DNA from: Bacillus pseudomycoides
GTDB lineage: Bacteria > Bacillota > Bacilli > Bacillales > Bacillaceae_G
Reading direction: 5' to 3'
Assembly: GCF_022811845.1 (NCBI RefSeq)
Contig: NZ_CP064266.1
Span: 2,914,001 to 2,978,000 of the forward strand
DNA: 64,000 nucleotides
The translations under genes were made by a program, and so were the position numbers. How positions within the stretch are numbered: the first letter of the stretch is position 1; each line of letters starts with the position of its first letter. The notes under the pieces were generated by a model. That model had not been told where the DNA came from. It saw nothing but the letters and a program-made list of their open reading frames with translations, and ran no database searches. Shown one piece after another: positions 1 to 7,327 of the stretch.

Positions 1-33
1 AGTCACAGCTATAGGAGTGATCAACTTGAGTAA
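1..33 (+). CDS. 3' end of an unidentified upstream gene
   Basis: An open frame from the window edge ends at TAA (31-33) and would give a C-terminus SHSYRSDQLE. Only eleven codons are visible, so neither family nor function can be assigned. The next small ORF starts inside its last codons, as in coupled genes. The frame could be fortuitous. Confidence 0.3.
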   Translation, partial: SHSYRSDQLE

Positions 34-118
34 TTTACATATTTCAAACTTAATGTTGTTGTGTGTGTGTGCAGTATTATGTGTCGTATTAGGAACATTT
101 TTATATTCTTGCGTATAA
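26..118 (+). CDS. candidate 30-aa single-span membrane protein
   Basis: A TTG codon at 26 lies 8 nt after an AGGAG Shine-Dalgarno (13-17) and opens a 30-codon frame ending at TAA 116-118. The peptide begins MSNLHISN, continues as one hydrophobic stretch (about residues 9-27, with four of its five cysteines) and ends LYSCV, so it would be a one-span membrane peptide. It overlaps the end of the preceding frame, which suggests translational coupling, and a hairpin follows directly. The family is unknown to me. Evidence is the ribosome binding site, the hydrophobicity and the position before a terminator; short frames like this can arise by chance. Confidence 0.45.
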   Translation: MSNLHISNLMLLCVCAVLCVVLGTFLYSCV

Positions 119-119
119 A

Positions 120-146
120 AAACGCATTCTAAAAAGAACGCGTTAT
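120..146. terminator. Terminator between the small ORF and the TSUP gene
   Basis: Stem 121-130/135-144 (one mismatch, 4-nt loop) with an A-run on the left that becomes a T-run on the minus strand. It suits the end of the minus-strand TSUP gene, whose stop codon lies in the stem, and may act in both directions. Confidence 0.7.
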
Positions 147-943
147 AGGAAAGAGCTAATGATTAGTCTAGTTCCAAGGATAATTAATGTAATACGCAAT
201 AAATTAATAATTGCATTACCACTTAATTTTGTATTAATATAAGCTCCAATTTTTCCGCCAATCCAAGCACCTGGAATAAGAATCAATGCATAAACCCAGC
301 TAACATTGCCAAGAGAGATATGAGTCAAAGAACTTACAATTGCTGATAAAAAGACAATAAACATAGAAGTTGCAACAGCGATTTGTGCGGGGAATGCAAA
401 AAGAAGCATCATTGCGGGAACAAGCAATACACCGCCACCAATTCCAAATAATCCAGATATGAAACCAACTACAAATGCGATAATAATTGAAAGAAACGGT
501 GGAAACTGATAATGAACAGTATTACCTTCAGCATCTGTAAAAGATCGTTTAATCACAGTTGCATTTGAGAGGGAAAGAGGTTTCAATTTATCACGTAACA
601 TGAGAAGGATAGATACAAAAATAAGAAAAATTCCAAAGTATAAAGAAAAAGAATCTTGATTCAAAAATTTGTTTGCCCACGATCCAATAATTCCTCCAGG
701 ACCGCTCCCTATAAATAAAATAAGTCCACTTTTATAATCTACTCGCTTATGTTTCATATAAGTAAGAGTAGAGGAGAGACCGGTGAAAACTACGGTCACA
801 ATTGATGTTCCAACTGCGAGTTGTGGTGATAAACTATGCAGTCCAATCAGTAAAGGCACGATGATAATTCCCCCGCCAAGTCCTACTAGACTTCCGACTG
901 TTCCTGCGATTAATCCAATGAAAAGTAACATGATGTATTCCAA
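143..943 (-). CDS. TSUP family sulfite/sulfonate-type membrane transporter
   Basis: A 266-residue polytopic membrane protein of the TauE/SafE (TSUP, DUF81) family, thought to export sulfite, sulfoacetate or related organic anions across the cytoplasmic membrane. The two-fold repeat typical of the family is visible: a glycine-rich GSLVGLGGGIIIVPLL segment near the N-terminus and the related FISGLFGIGGGVLLVPA near residue 165. About eight hydrophobic segments are present. I place the start at TTG 943 because GAGGAG (953-958) sits 9 nt upstream; the longer frame beginning at 988 has no suitable ribosome binding site. It stands alone with its own terminator. The substrate cannot be read from the sequence. 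Confidence 0.85.
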   Translation of the reverse strand: MEYIMLLFIGLIAGTVGSLVGLGGGIIIVPLLIGLHSLSPQLAVGTSIVTVVFTGLSSTLTYMKHKRVDYKSGLILFIGSGPGGIIGSWANKFLNQDSFSLYFGIFLIFVSILLMLRDKLKPLSLSNATVIKRSFTDAEGNTVHYQFPPFLSIIIAFVVGFISGLFGIGGGVLLVPAMMLLFAFPAQIAVATSMFIVFLSAIVSSLTHISLGNVSWVYALILIPGAWIGGKIGAYINTKLSGNAIINLLRITLIILGTRLIISSFL

Positions 944-1019
944 AATTGCCAACTCCTCGGTATAACTAATACAACATTCATTATACACATTTTTTGAAAA
1001 GAAATAAGATTGTTCACAA

Positions 1020-1058
1020 AAAAGTCGTCTTCCTAGAAAAATAAGGAAGACGACTTTT
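1020..1058 (-). terminator. Terminator of the pit operon
   Basis: Perfect 15-bp stem 1020-1034/1044-1058 followed on the minus strand by a T-run (1017-1023). It lies immediately after the pit stop codon. Confidence 0.85.
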
Positions 1059-1060
1059 GC

Positions 1061-2059
1061 TTAGAAAATTAAATGTAATAGGTAATAGAATAGAGCAGCT
1101 AATGAGGCTGAAATTGGAAGTGTAATCACCCATGTAATTAACATGCGCTTTGCAGTTCCCCATTTTACACCTTTTACACGATGTGAAGCACCTACCCCTA
1201 AAATAGAAGAAGAGATAACGTGCGTTGTACTAACTGGTAAATGAATAAATGTTGCCCCGAAAATTACAAGAGATGATGATAAATCAGCAGCTACACCGTT
1301 TACAGGGCGAATTTTCATAATTTGTCCACCGACAGTTTTAATAATTTTCCATCCACCGACGGAGGTACCAAGACCCATTGCGATCGCGCAAGATAATTGT
1401 ACCCAAAACGGGATATCGCTAGAAGTATGATAGTTATTTGCCATAAGAGCCATCGTAATGATTCCCATTGCTTTTTGTGCATCATTCGTACCGTGCGTAT
1501 AAGCTTGTAATGCAGCGGTAAAAATCTGGAATATACGGAAGTTTTTGTTCGTTTTCGTTAAGTTAAAGTTTTTAAAGAACACTTTAAAAATACTATATAC
1601 GATGTAACCAATAACAAAAGCGATAATTGGTGAAATGATTAAAGCTTCAAGAATTTTTATGAACCCTTTAAAATTTAACGAGCTAAAACCAGCAGCAGCA
1701 ATTGCTGCACCTGCGATTGCGCCAATGATTGCATGCGAAGAACTACTTGGAATACCATAGTACCAAGTGATCAAATTCCAAGCTATTGCCGCAAGCAAAG
1801 CAGCTAAAATTACAAGAGAACCATTTGGTAAGGCAAATGGGTCAACGATATCTTTTGTTATCGTTTTTGCTACACCTGTAAAGGTCATTGCACCTAAAAA
1901 GTTCATAATAGCTGCCATAATAATTGCATGTCTAGGCTTTAGAGCTTTCGTTGAAACAGCCGTTGCAATAGCGTTTGCTGTATCGTGAAATCCATTGATA
2001 AAGTCAAACGCTAAAGCGCAAATGACTACTAAAACAGTCAGTATTAAGAGTGTATCCAT
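1061..2059 (-). CDS. pit: Low-affinity inorganic phosphate transporter, Pit family
   Basis: A 332-residue integral membrane protein that imports metal-phosphate or phosphate with cations. The N-terminal FINGFHDTANAIATAVSTKA segment and the internal YTHGTNDAQKAMGII segment are the two duplicated Pit signatures (GxxDxxNA type). About ten hydrophobic helices are visible, and the length is normal for bacterial Pit. ATG 2059 is preferred over TTG 2065 because AAGGAG (2067-2072) lies 7 nt before it. The start is 12 nt downstream of the DUF47 gene's stop, so the two form one operon in the usual order for Pit/PhoU-like pairs. A PhoP-like direct repeat lies upstream of the operon (2787-2803). Confidence 0.93.
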   Translation of the reverse strand: MDTLLILTVLVVICALAFDFINGFHDTANAIATAVSTKALKPRHAIIMAAIMNFLGAMTFTGVAKTITKDIVDPFALPNGSLVILAALLAAIAWNLITWYYGIPSSSSHAIIGAIAGAAIAAAGFSSLNFKGFIKILEALIISPIIAFVIGYIVYSIFKVFFKNFNLTKTNKNFRIFQIFTAALQAYTHGTNDAQKAMGIITMALMANNYHTSSDIPFWVQLSCAIAMGLGTSVGGWKIIKTVGGQIMKIRPVNGVAADLSSSLVIFGATFIHLPVSTTHVISSSILGVGASHRVKGVKWGTAKRMLITWVITLPISASLAALFYYLLHLIF

Positions 2060-2070
2060 GATCAAACTCC

Positions 2071-2691
2071 TTACGCGTTCTTCATAATAATTGTTTCTAA
2101 TACGTTTGCAACGCTTTGACAGCTATCAGCAACTTCTTCTAGCTCTTCATAAATCTCTTTGTACTGAATAATCTTAATTGGATCTTTTTCACGAGAAAAT
2201 AAATGCTTAATGGCATGGCGACGGATATCATCACACTGTGATTCGTAATCCTTAATTTTAATTGCATTTGTGCGAATATCCACTAATTTCTTATTCGACA
2301 TAAGTTCAACGGAATTGGCAATCTCAATCGCACATTGATTAATTGCCTCTACAAACTTAATCATGTATTCATCAGCCTCTGTAATAGAATACATTTCGAA
2401 TAAACCAGCACTGTGATCTAATCCGTCTAATACATCATCCATACTCATTGCAAGCTGTAGGATGTCTTCACGTTCAATAGGAGTAATAAACGCTTTGTTT
2501 AGCTCCATAATGATTTCGTGAATAAATGTGTCACCTTTTGACTCATATTCTTTCATGCGCATAGAAAATTCTTTTAAATCGCTAGCATTTTTAATTTTAT
2601 ACTCCACGAAAAATTGCGCGCCTTCTTTTAAATTTTCGGAAACATTCATTAACATTTCAGAAAATTTATCTTTTTTAGATTTAAAGACCAT
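2071..2691 (-). CDS. DUF47 family phosphate transport regulator (PhoU-like)
   Basis: A soluble, mainly helical 206-residue protein of the DUF47/PhoU-like family, encoded directly upstream of its transporter. The family forms metal-binding helical bundles thought to modulate Pit activity. Conserved acidic/His stretches are visible: KGDTFIHEIIMELNKAFITP, EDILQLAMSMDDVLDGLD and the later YEELEEVADSCQSVANVLE. I choose ATG 2691 (MVFKSKKDKF) because GGGGG precedes it by about 9 nt. The in-frame upstream extension would add a hydrophobic segment not normal for the family and has no ribosome binding site. It is co-transcribed with pit. Confidence 0.9.
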   Translation of the reverse strand: MVFKSKKDKFSEMLMNVSENLKEGAQFFVEYKIKNASDLKEFSMRMKEYESKGDTFIHEIIMELNKAFITPIEREDILQLAMSMDDVLDGLDHSAGLFEMYSITEADEYMIKFVEAINQCAIEIANSVELMSNKKLVDIRTNAIKIKDYESQCDDIRRHAIKHLFSREKDPIKIIQYKEIYEELEEVADSCQSVANVLETIIMKNA

Positions 2692-2786
2692 TATTGTTAC
2701 CCCCACTAAAAGTAATATATGTAAAATATATTGGCTAGTCAATTCTAACAAAAAACTGTCGTTTTTTAAAACATTTTATCGAAAAG

Positions 2787-2803
2787 TTTACAAAAACTTA
2801 ACA
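2787..2803. promoter_or_regulatory. PhoP-like direct repeat upstream of the pit operon
   Basis: TTTACA (2787-2792) and TTAACA (2798-2803) form a direct repeat with 11-bp periodicity, resembling the TT(A/T/C)ACA half-sites of Bacillus PhoP boxes. It lies about 100 bp upstream of the DUF47 start and also in the region upstream of the divergent PBP gene. The match to two half-sites is seen; PhoP control is inferred. Confidence 0.35.
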
Positions 2804-2903
2804 TAATACACGTTGATGCATTAATAATATTAATAGCGACTAATGAATATCTTACTTGTAGAATGTCCTTTTCTTGTAAAAAGTATGAATGTGAAAGAAA
2901 TAC

Positions 2904-2933
2904 TTTACACTTGAGGAACTATTACGTTATCAT
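2904..2933 (+). promoter_or_regulatory. Candidate sigma-A promoter of the PBP gene
   Basis: TTTACA (2904-2909), 18-nt spacer, TATCAT (2928-2933), about 70 bp upstream of the PBP start. Weak-to-moderate match. Confidence 0.4.
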
Positions 2934-3002
2934 AATAAATTTAAAAGGAGGGAGTTTCTTCCTTTTCTAACGAAAGTGTAAACAAATGAAGGAAGTGAAC
3001 AA

Positions 3003-5042
3003 ATGAAATTGAACAACACTCATTTCAAGAAAATTCTTGAGTGGTTCAACAAGAGGAAGAAACTGCGTAATACATTATTTATTTTTGGCGGTTTTTTCGT
3101 TACTTTATTTATTGCAGTAAATATAATGATCTCCATTCAAGACATATCTGCATTAAAACAGGCTGTTCCGCAGCCAACACTTATTTATGATGCAAATAAA
3201 GAAGTGGCAGCAAAGCTATCCTCTTCCAAAACAGAAGGGATTAAAAGAAAAGATATTCCTGATATTATGGTTCAAGCGATTGTAGCAGTAGAGGACAAAG
3301 AGTTCTTTAGCCATCATGGTATCGACTATAGTGGGATTATGAGCGCTATATTAAAAAATATTACGGCGGGAGAAGTAGTGGCTGGCGGTAGTACAATTAC
3401 ACAACAGCTTGCGAAAAATGTATTTTTAACACAAGAACGTACCTTCTCACGCAAATTTAAAGAGTATTTCCTTACCAAAAAAATAGAGCGTACGTATACA
3501 AAAGATGAAATTATTGAAATGTATATGAATCAAATTTATTTTGGTGAAGGGGCTTGGGGGATAAAAAAAGCAGCGAAATCATATTTCGATAAGGAAGTAA
3601 AGGAATTAACAATAGCAGAAGCTGCAACAATAGCGGGGTTAATTAAGGCACCATCAACCTATTCACCATATAAAAATTTTAATAAATCAATTGAAAGACG
3701 TAATGTCGTTTTAGCATTAATGAAAGAGCAAGGGTATATTACAGAAAATCAATACAAAAAAGAGAAAGAAACAGGACTTGCCTTACGACGAGGCGTTGAT
3801 GATAAATACAAAGGGAAATATTCACAATATGTCGATTATATTGTCCGAGAGGCGATGGAGAAATATGAATTGACACAAAATGAAATTTTAGCTGGTGGAT
3901 ATCGTATTTATACAGAACTTGATCCGAAAAAGCAACAAGCGGTAGAAGATGTTGTGAATAATGATAGCTACTTTAAAGGAAGTAGTTCCGATCAGTTGCT
4001 GCAAACGGGTATTGTACTCATGGACCCGAAAACTGGTGGTGTACCTGCATTAGTCGGCGGGAGAGGGACATATCAATTCCTCCAATTTAATCATGCAACG
4101 CAGTTAAAAAGACAACCAGGTTCAACATTAAAACCTTTTGCAGTATATGTACCAGCATTAGAGCAAGGTTATGAAGTGTATGATGTTTTAAAAGATGAGC
4201 CACTTAGTATAAAGGATTATACGCCTCAAAATAGCGATCATACTTTTCATGGGGATGTTACGATGTATGAAGCGGTTGCAAAATCGTATAACGTCTCAGC
4301 TGTTTGGTTATTAGAACAAATTGGATTAGAAAAAGGTTTGAAGTCATTAGAGCGCTTCGGTATTCCAATTCAAGAGGAGGACCATACTCTTCCTATCGCG
4401 TTAGGAGGAATGCACAATGGAACCTCTCCATTTGTAATGGCCCAGGCTTATGCAACATTGGCAAATGATGGCGTACAAATTGAAGGACATGCAATTCGTG
4501 AAATACAGAATACTGAAGGAGAAATAGTAGGGAAATGGTATAAAAAAGAGACTCGTGTAACAAGTGAGAAGATTGCTCAAAAAATGACATATTTATTAAA
4601 AGGCGTTGTTGAAAAGGGAACAGGCGAAAAAGCAAAAGTGAAAAATGTCGATACTGCCGGTAAAACAGGAACGACTCAGCTAGTAGATGGTCCAAGCAGT
4701 GGAGCGAAAGACTCATGGTTTGTTGGCTATACTCCAGATCTTGTTGGTGCAATTTGGGTAGGATACGATAAAACCGATAGTGAACATTATGTTCCAGGTG
4801 GTAGTCAAATTACAACGACAATGTTTCGAGATATTATGAAAAAGGCTTCCGAAAATTCTGCCCAAAAAGCATTTCAGTTGTCACTTATTTCAGAGGCTGA
4901 TTATTCGAAACAATTAAAGACAATTGAAGAAGAAAAAAGAAGAAAAGAAGAGGAGAAAAAACGTCAAGAAGAAGAAAAACTAAGACAAGAACAAAAGACG
5001 GAGTGGATCGATAAAGTAAAAGAGTGGATTCCATTTTGGTAA
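3003..5042 (+). CDS. Class A penicillin-binding protein (transglycosylase/transpeptidase)
   Basis: A 679-residue bifunctional peptidoglycan synthase: it polymerises lipid II glycan chains and cross-links stem peptides outside the membrane. One N-terminal anchor helix (about residues 23-45). GT51 motifs: EDKEFFSHHG with catalytic Glu97, GGSTITQQ at 128-135, and the YTKDEIIEMYMNQIYFG region. Transpeptidase motifs: SxxK at Ser374-Lys377 (PGSTLKPF), SYN at 428-430, KTG at 554-556. The C-terminus (about 637-670) is a highly charged Lys/Glu coiled-coil. Size fits the PbpD/PbpF/PbpG group rather than PonA, but I cannot decide which. GAAGGAAGTGA precedes ATG 3003. Monocistronic with its own terminator. 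Confidence 0.95.
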   Translation: MKLNNTHFKKILEWFNKRKKLRNTLFIFGGFFVTLFIAVNIMISIQDISALKQAVPQPTLIYDANKEVAAKLSSSKTEGIKRKDIPDIMVQAIVAVEDKEFFSHHGIDYSGIMSAILKNITAGEVVAGGSTITQQLAKNVFLTQERTFSRKFKEYFLTKKIERTYTKDEIIEMYMNQIYFGEGAWGIKKAAKSYFDKEVKELTIAEAATIAGLIKAPSTYSPYKNFNKSIERRNVVLALMKEQGYITENQYKKEKETGLALRRGVDDKYKGKYSQYVDYIVREAMEKYELTQNEILAGGYRIYTELDPKKQQAVEDVVNNDSYFKGSSSDQLLQTGIVLMDPKTGGVPALVGGRGTYQFLQFNHATQLKRQPGSTLKPFAVYVPALEQGYEVYDVLKDEPLSIKDYTPQNSDHTFHGDVTMYEAVAKSYNVSAVWLLEQIGLEKGLKSLERFGIPIQEEDHTLPIALGGMHNGTSPFVMAQAYATLANDGVQIEGHAIREIQNTEGEIVGKWYKKETRVTSEKIAQKMTYLLKGVVEKGTGEKAKVKNVDTAGKTGTTQLVDGPSSGAKDSWFVGYTPDLVGAIWVGYDKTDSEHYVPGGSQITTTMFRDIMKKASENSAQKAFQLSLISEADYSKQLKTIEEEKRRKEEEKKRQEEEKLRQEQKTEWIDKVKEWIPFW

Positions 5043-5068
5043 GAATAAAAAGAAGTGAATGATTATAA

Positions 5069-5107
5069 GGCCACTGAAGAATGTAAGTTTTTCAGTGGCC
5101 TCGATTT
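5069..5107 (+). terminator. Terminator of the PBP gene
   Basis: Perfect 10-bp stem 5069-5078/5091-5100 with a 12-nt loop, followed by a T-rich run. Confidence 0.85.
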
Positions 5108-5123
5108 TTTTATGAAATAAAAA

Positions 5124-5230
5124 TTTATCCAGCATTAATGGGCAGTAAGACCTCCGCCTCAAGATTCAAAGGAAAGTGAGGAAGATAGGTGGGGATGAAG
5201 AAAACCCTAATGATTAAAGTTTCACTTTAT
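5124..5230 (+). repeat. bcr1-like repeat, copy A
   Basis: The element starts after TTTAT (5124-5128) with a CC..GCATTAATGGGCAGTAAGAC end and finishes with GATTAAAGTTTCAC followed by TTTAT (5226-5230). The two TTTAT copies look like a 5-bp target duplication. At about 107 bp it is shorter than the 14.4-kb and 33.9-kb copies (about 145 bp). Its right TTTAT supplies the TAA stop (5227-5229) of the neighbouring minus-strand gene. Confidence 0.75.
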
Positions 5231-5661
5231 TCATTGAGACGAACGATTGCGTTGGAATGAGATTGCGAATTGTAAATAATCGAAATTGTGCCTTTGCTGA
5301 GTGGCTCATAGGGTAGTTCTTCTTCGTATTTTCCAGTATTTTTATTGTGAATCGATAATACGATCTCATCGATTTTCTGGTTCTTATATTTCTCTTTAAT
5401 TTTCTTTGCAATCTGATTCAGATCATGGTGAGAAGAAGCTTCTGTAATCATCATTCCCTTAATAACTCTTTTTTCTTTAGATGAGGAAGGTGATATGGGT
5501 ACGGTATGTGGGTTTACAGATAGAAGTGTATAAGGAACTATATTATTATTTTCTGCTGCTTTTGATGCAGTAGTGTATTCTAAAGTCAAAAAGAGTCCAA
5601 AACATAAAATGATGCATGACATAAGGACGATCCAAAAGCGTATTGACAATAAGACTTTCAT
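5227..5661 (-). CDS. Exported/membrane-anchored protein of unknown function
   Basis: A 144-residue protein with a hydrophobic N-terminal segment (about residues 5-30, SIRFWIVLMSCIILCFGLFL) that is a signal anchor or uncleaved signal, followed by a hydrophilic extracellular domain. I do not recognise the family. ATG 5661 is preferred over ATG 5667 because the only ribosome binding site, GAGGG, ends right before 5667 and gives a 6-nt spacing to 5661. Its final codons (RLNE-stop) run into the terminal TTTAT of a bcr1-like element, so the present stop may derive from the insertion. No operon partner. Confidence 0.65.
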   Translation of the reverse strand: MKVLLSIRFWIVLMSCIILCFGLFLTLEYTTASKAAENNNIVPYTLLSVNPHTVPISPSSSKEKRVIKGMMITEASSHHDLNQIAKKIKEKYKNQKIDEIVLSIHNKNTGKYEEELPYEPLSKGTISIIYNSQSHSNAIVRLNE

Positions 5662-5901
5662 TTTCATCCCTCTTTCATATGATTGTCTTTGTTATTATCA
5701 TACAAAATAAGCATTAAGCTAGAGTAAATTTGAAGTAAAGAAACGTAAAGAAGGAAATTAAACATTGAAGGTGGCTAGTTATTTTCTACTGTGTATATCG
5801 AATTTGGAATAGGGAAAGAGACATTATTTAGGCGTGGGCTTACAGGTAGAGTGATTATATTGATATGGTAAAAGAAATGAAAGGGTTGAAGAGAAAGCCA
5901 A

Positions 5902-6029
5902 CCTAATGAAGTTTTACAGTGTTACTATGAAAGAGGAAAAGGAATGTCGGTTAGAGGAAAAGATTAATGAAGAAGCTAGGCCATGTGCTGGAAATTAGCG
6001 AATCGTATATTTTGAATATAATTAAGTAA
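5902..6029 (+). pseudogene. Relic of a sigma factor region 4 (frameshifted)
   Basis: The 5668-6214 gap has no intact gene. Translation of 5902-5964 gives PNEVLQCYYERGKGMSVRGK before a stop, and a second frame at 5967-6026 gives KKLGHVLEISESYILNIIK before TAA. Read together they resemble sigma-70 family region 4 (NExEVLxLYYxE followed by EIGxxLGISxSYISRI, as in SigE/SigK/FliA). A frameshift near 5962 would explain the break. Nothing convincing of regions 2-3 was found upstream. This rests on eye alignment; chance similarity of short peptides is possible. Confidence 0.4.
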
Positions 6030-6214
6030 CTGCTATAAGCCTGTCCTTGTTTGTACTAACGGAATTGAGATGATAAAAGTTGTACCATCTAGTATATCAT
6101 ATTTTATAAAGATGCTCTTGAAGAAAATTGAAACTTTGCTAAGTAGGCTGAAGTATTTCTTTTCGTTAATTAGGTGTGTATTGATTAATAGAGATGGGAT
6201 AAGGAGGGGGAAAG

Positions 6215-7060
6215 GTGATTTCTATTGGATTAACAGGATGGGGAGACCACGATTCTTTATATACAGATTCCTATGAAAATAGAAATAAATTGCGAACATA
6301 TGGTGAGTATTTCCCTATTGTTGAAGTAGATAGTTCATTTTATGCTATGCAACCAGTTCGAAATTATATGAAATGGGCTGGGGAAACGCCAAAAGATTTT
6401 TCGTTTATTGTTAAAGCGTATCAAGGGATGACAGGACATATGCAAGGAGAGATTCCATTTTCAAATATTGATGAGATGTTTGAAACATTTAAACAATCGA
6501 TTGTGCCGCTTCAAGAAGCGTATAAATTAAAGGCGATATTATTCCAATATCCACCTTGGTTTGATTGTCAGAAGAAAAATGTAGATTTACTTCGTTATAC
6601 AAAAGAAAAGATGGAAGGCTTACCGTGTGCCATAGAGTTCCGGAATCAAACGTGGTTTCATCCTAGTATGCATGATAAAACATTGCAATTTTTAGAACAG
6701 GAAGAATGGATTCATACGATTTGTGATGAACCACAAGCTGGAATTGGATCTGTTCCACTTGTATTAGAGGCAACGCATTCTGAAATGGCATTGATTCGTT
6801 TTCATGGTCGCAATATTCATGGATGGCTTGATAAAGGGGAAAATTGGCGAGCCGTGCGCTGTTTGTATCGTTATAATAGAAAAGAGTTAGAGGAATGGGT
6901 AGAAAGATTACAAATATTGCAGAACAAGACGAAGAATATATATGTGTTATTTAATAATAATTCAGGCGGGGATGCTGCTGATAATGCAAAACAGCTTATG
7001 AAGATGATGCATATTACATACGGTGAACCAAAACCGGAACAACTCAATTTATTTGAATAA
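6215..7060 (+). CDS. DUF72 family TIM-barrel protein (YunF-like)
   Basis: A 281-residue cytoplasmic protein of the DUF72 family, predicted to form a TIM-barrel; the biochemical role is not established. Family signatures are visible: the N-terminal ISIGLTGWGDHDSLY, VEVDSSFYAMQP, FQYPPWF near residue 110, AIEFRNQTWF, the HGRN segment, and C-terminal VLFNNNSGGDAADNA. The start is GTG 6215 with AAGGAGG (6201-6207) 7 nt upstream. It stands alone and ends in a strong hairpin. Confidence 0.9.
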   Translation: MISIGLTGWGDHDSLYTDSYENRNKLRTYGEYFPIVEVDSSFYAMQPVRNYMKWAGETPKDFSFIVKAYQGMTGHMQGEIPFSNIDEMFETFKQSIVPLQEAYKLKAILFQYPPWFDCQKKNVDLLRYTKEKMEGLPCAIEFRNQTWFHPSMHDKTLQFLEQEEWIHTICDEPQAGIGSVPLVLEATHSEMALIRFHGRNIHGWLDKGENWRAVRCLYRYNRKELEEWVERLQILQNKTKNIYVLFNNNSGGDAADNAKQLMKMMHITYGEPKPEQLNLFE

Positions 7061-7071
7061 ACGTAAAAAAG

Positions 7072-7110
7072 AAAAACACTGTACAAACAGGGGGAATGTA
7101 CAGTGTTTTT
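7072..7110. terminator. Terminator after the DUF72 gene
   Basis: Perfect 13-bp stem 7072-7084/7098-7110 ending in TTTTT, with A-run symmetry on the other side. Confidence 0.85.
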
Positions 7111-7182
7111 CTATATGAAAAAGAGGGGTAACAATGTTACTGAGCGTTTGGTTGATTCATCAATTGTTGGCTTCGTAATAAA

Positions 7183-7197
7183 TGATAATGGTTATCA
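7183..7197. promoter_or_regulatory. Fur box 1
   Basis: TGATAATGGTTATCA matches the Bacillus 7-1-7 Fur operator TGATAATNATTATCA at 14 of 15 positions. A further TTATCATTGTCA half-site follows directly. It lies about 50 bp upstream of the -35 of the lipoprotein promoter. Confidence 0.8.
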
Positions 7198-7245
7198 TTA
7201 TCATTGTCAATACTTTTCTTGAATTTTTTTATGGGAAATTTAAAG

Positions 7246-7274
7246 TTTACAAAAAATTAATTTAATAATATAAT
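7246..7274 (+). promoter_or_regulatory. Sigma-A promoter of the Fur-boxed lipoprotein gene
   Basis: TTTACA (7246-7251), 17-nt spacer, TATAAT (7269-7274). The expected start of transcription is near 7281, just before Fur box 2. Confidence 0.75.
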
Positions 7275-7287
7275 GAAAGCGTTTATT

Positions 7288-7302
7288 TGATAATAATTAT
7301 CA
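7288..7302. promoter_or_regulatory. Fur box 2 (perfect palindrome)
   Basis: TGATAATAATTATCA is a perfect 7-1-7 Fur operator. It lies just downstream of the promoter -10, at about +8 to +22, where iron-loaded Fur would block transcription. The lipoprotein start codon is 26 bp further on. Confidence 0.9.
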
Positions 7303-7327
7303 ATGTTAATTAAGGGAGCGGGAATGA

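Noticed and set aside
6070..6276. 68-codon frame before the DUF72 gene
   Set aside because: It overlaps the ribosome binding site and first codons of the DUF72 gene in another frame and has no site of its own.
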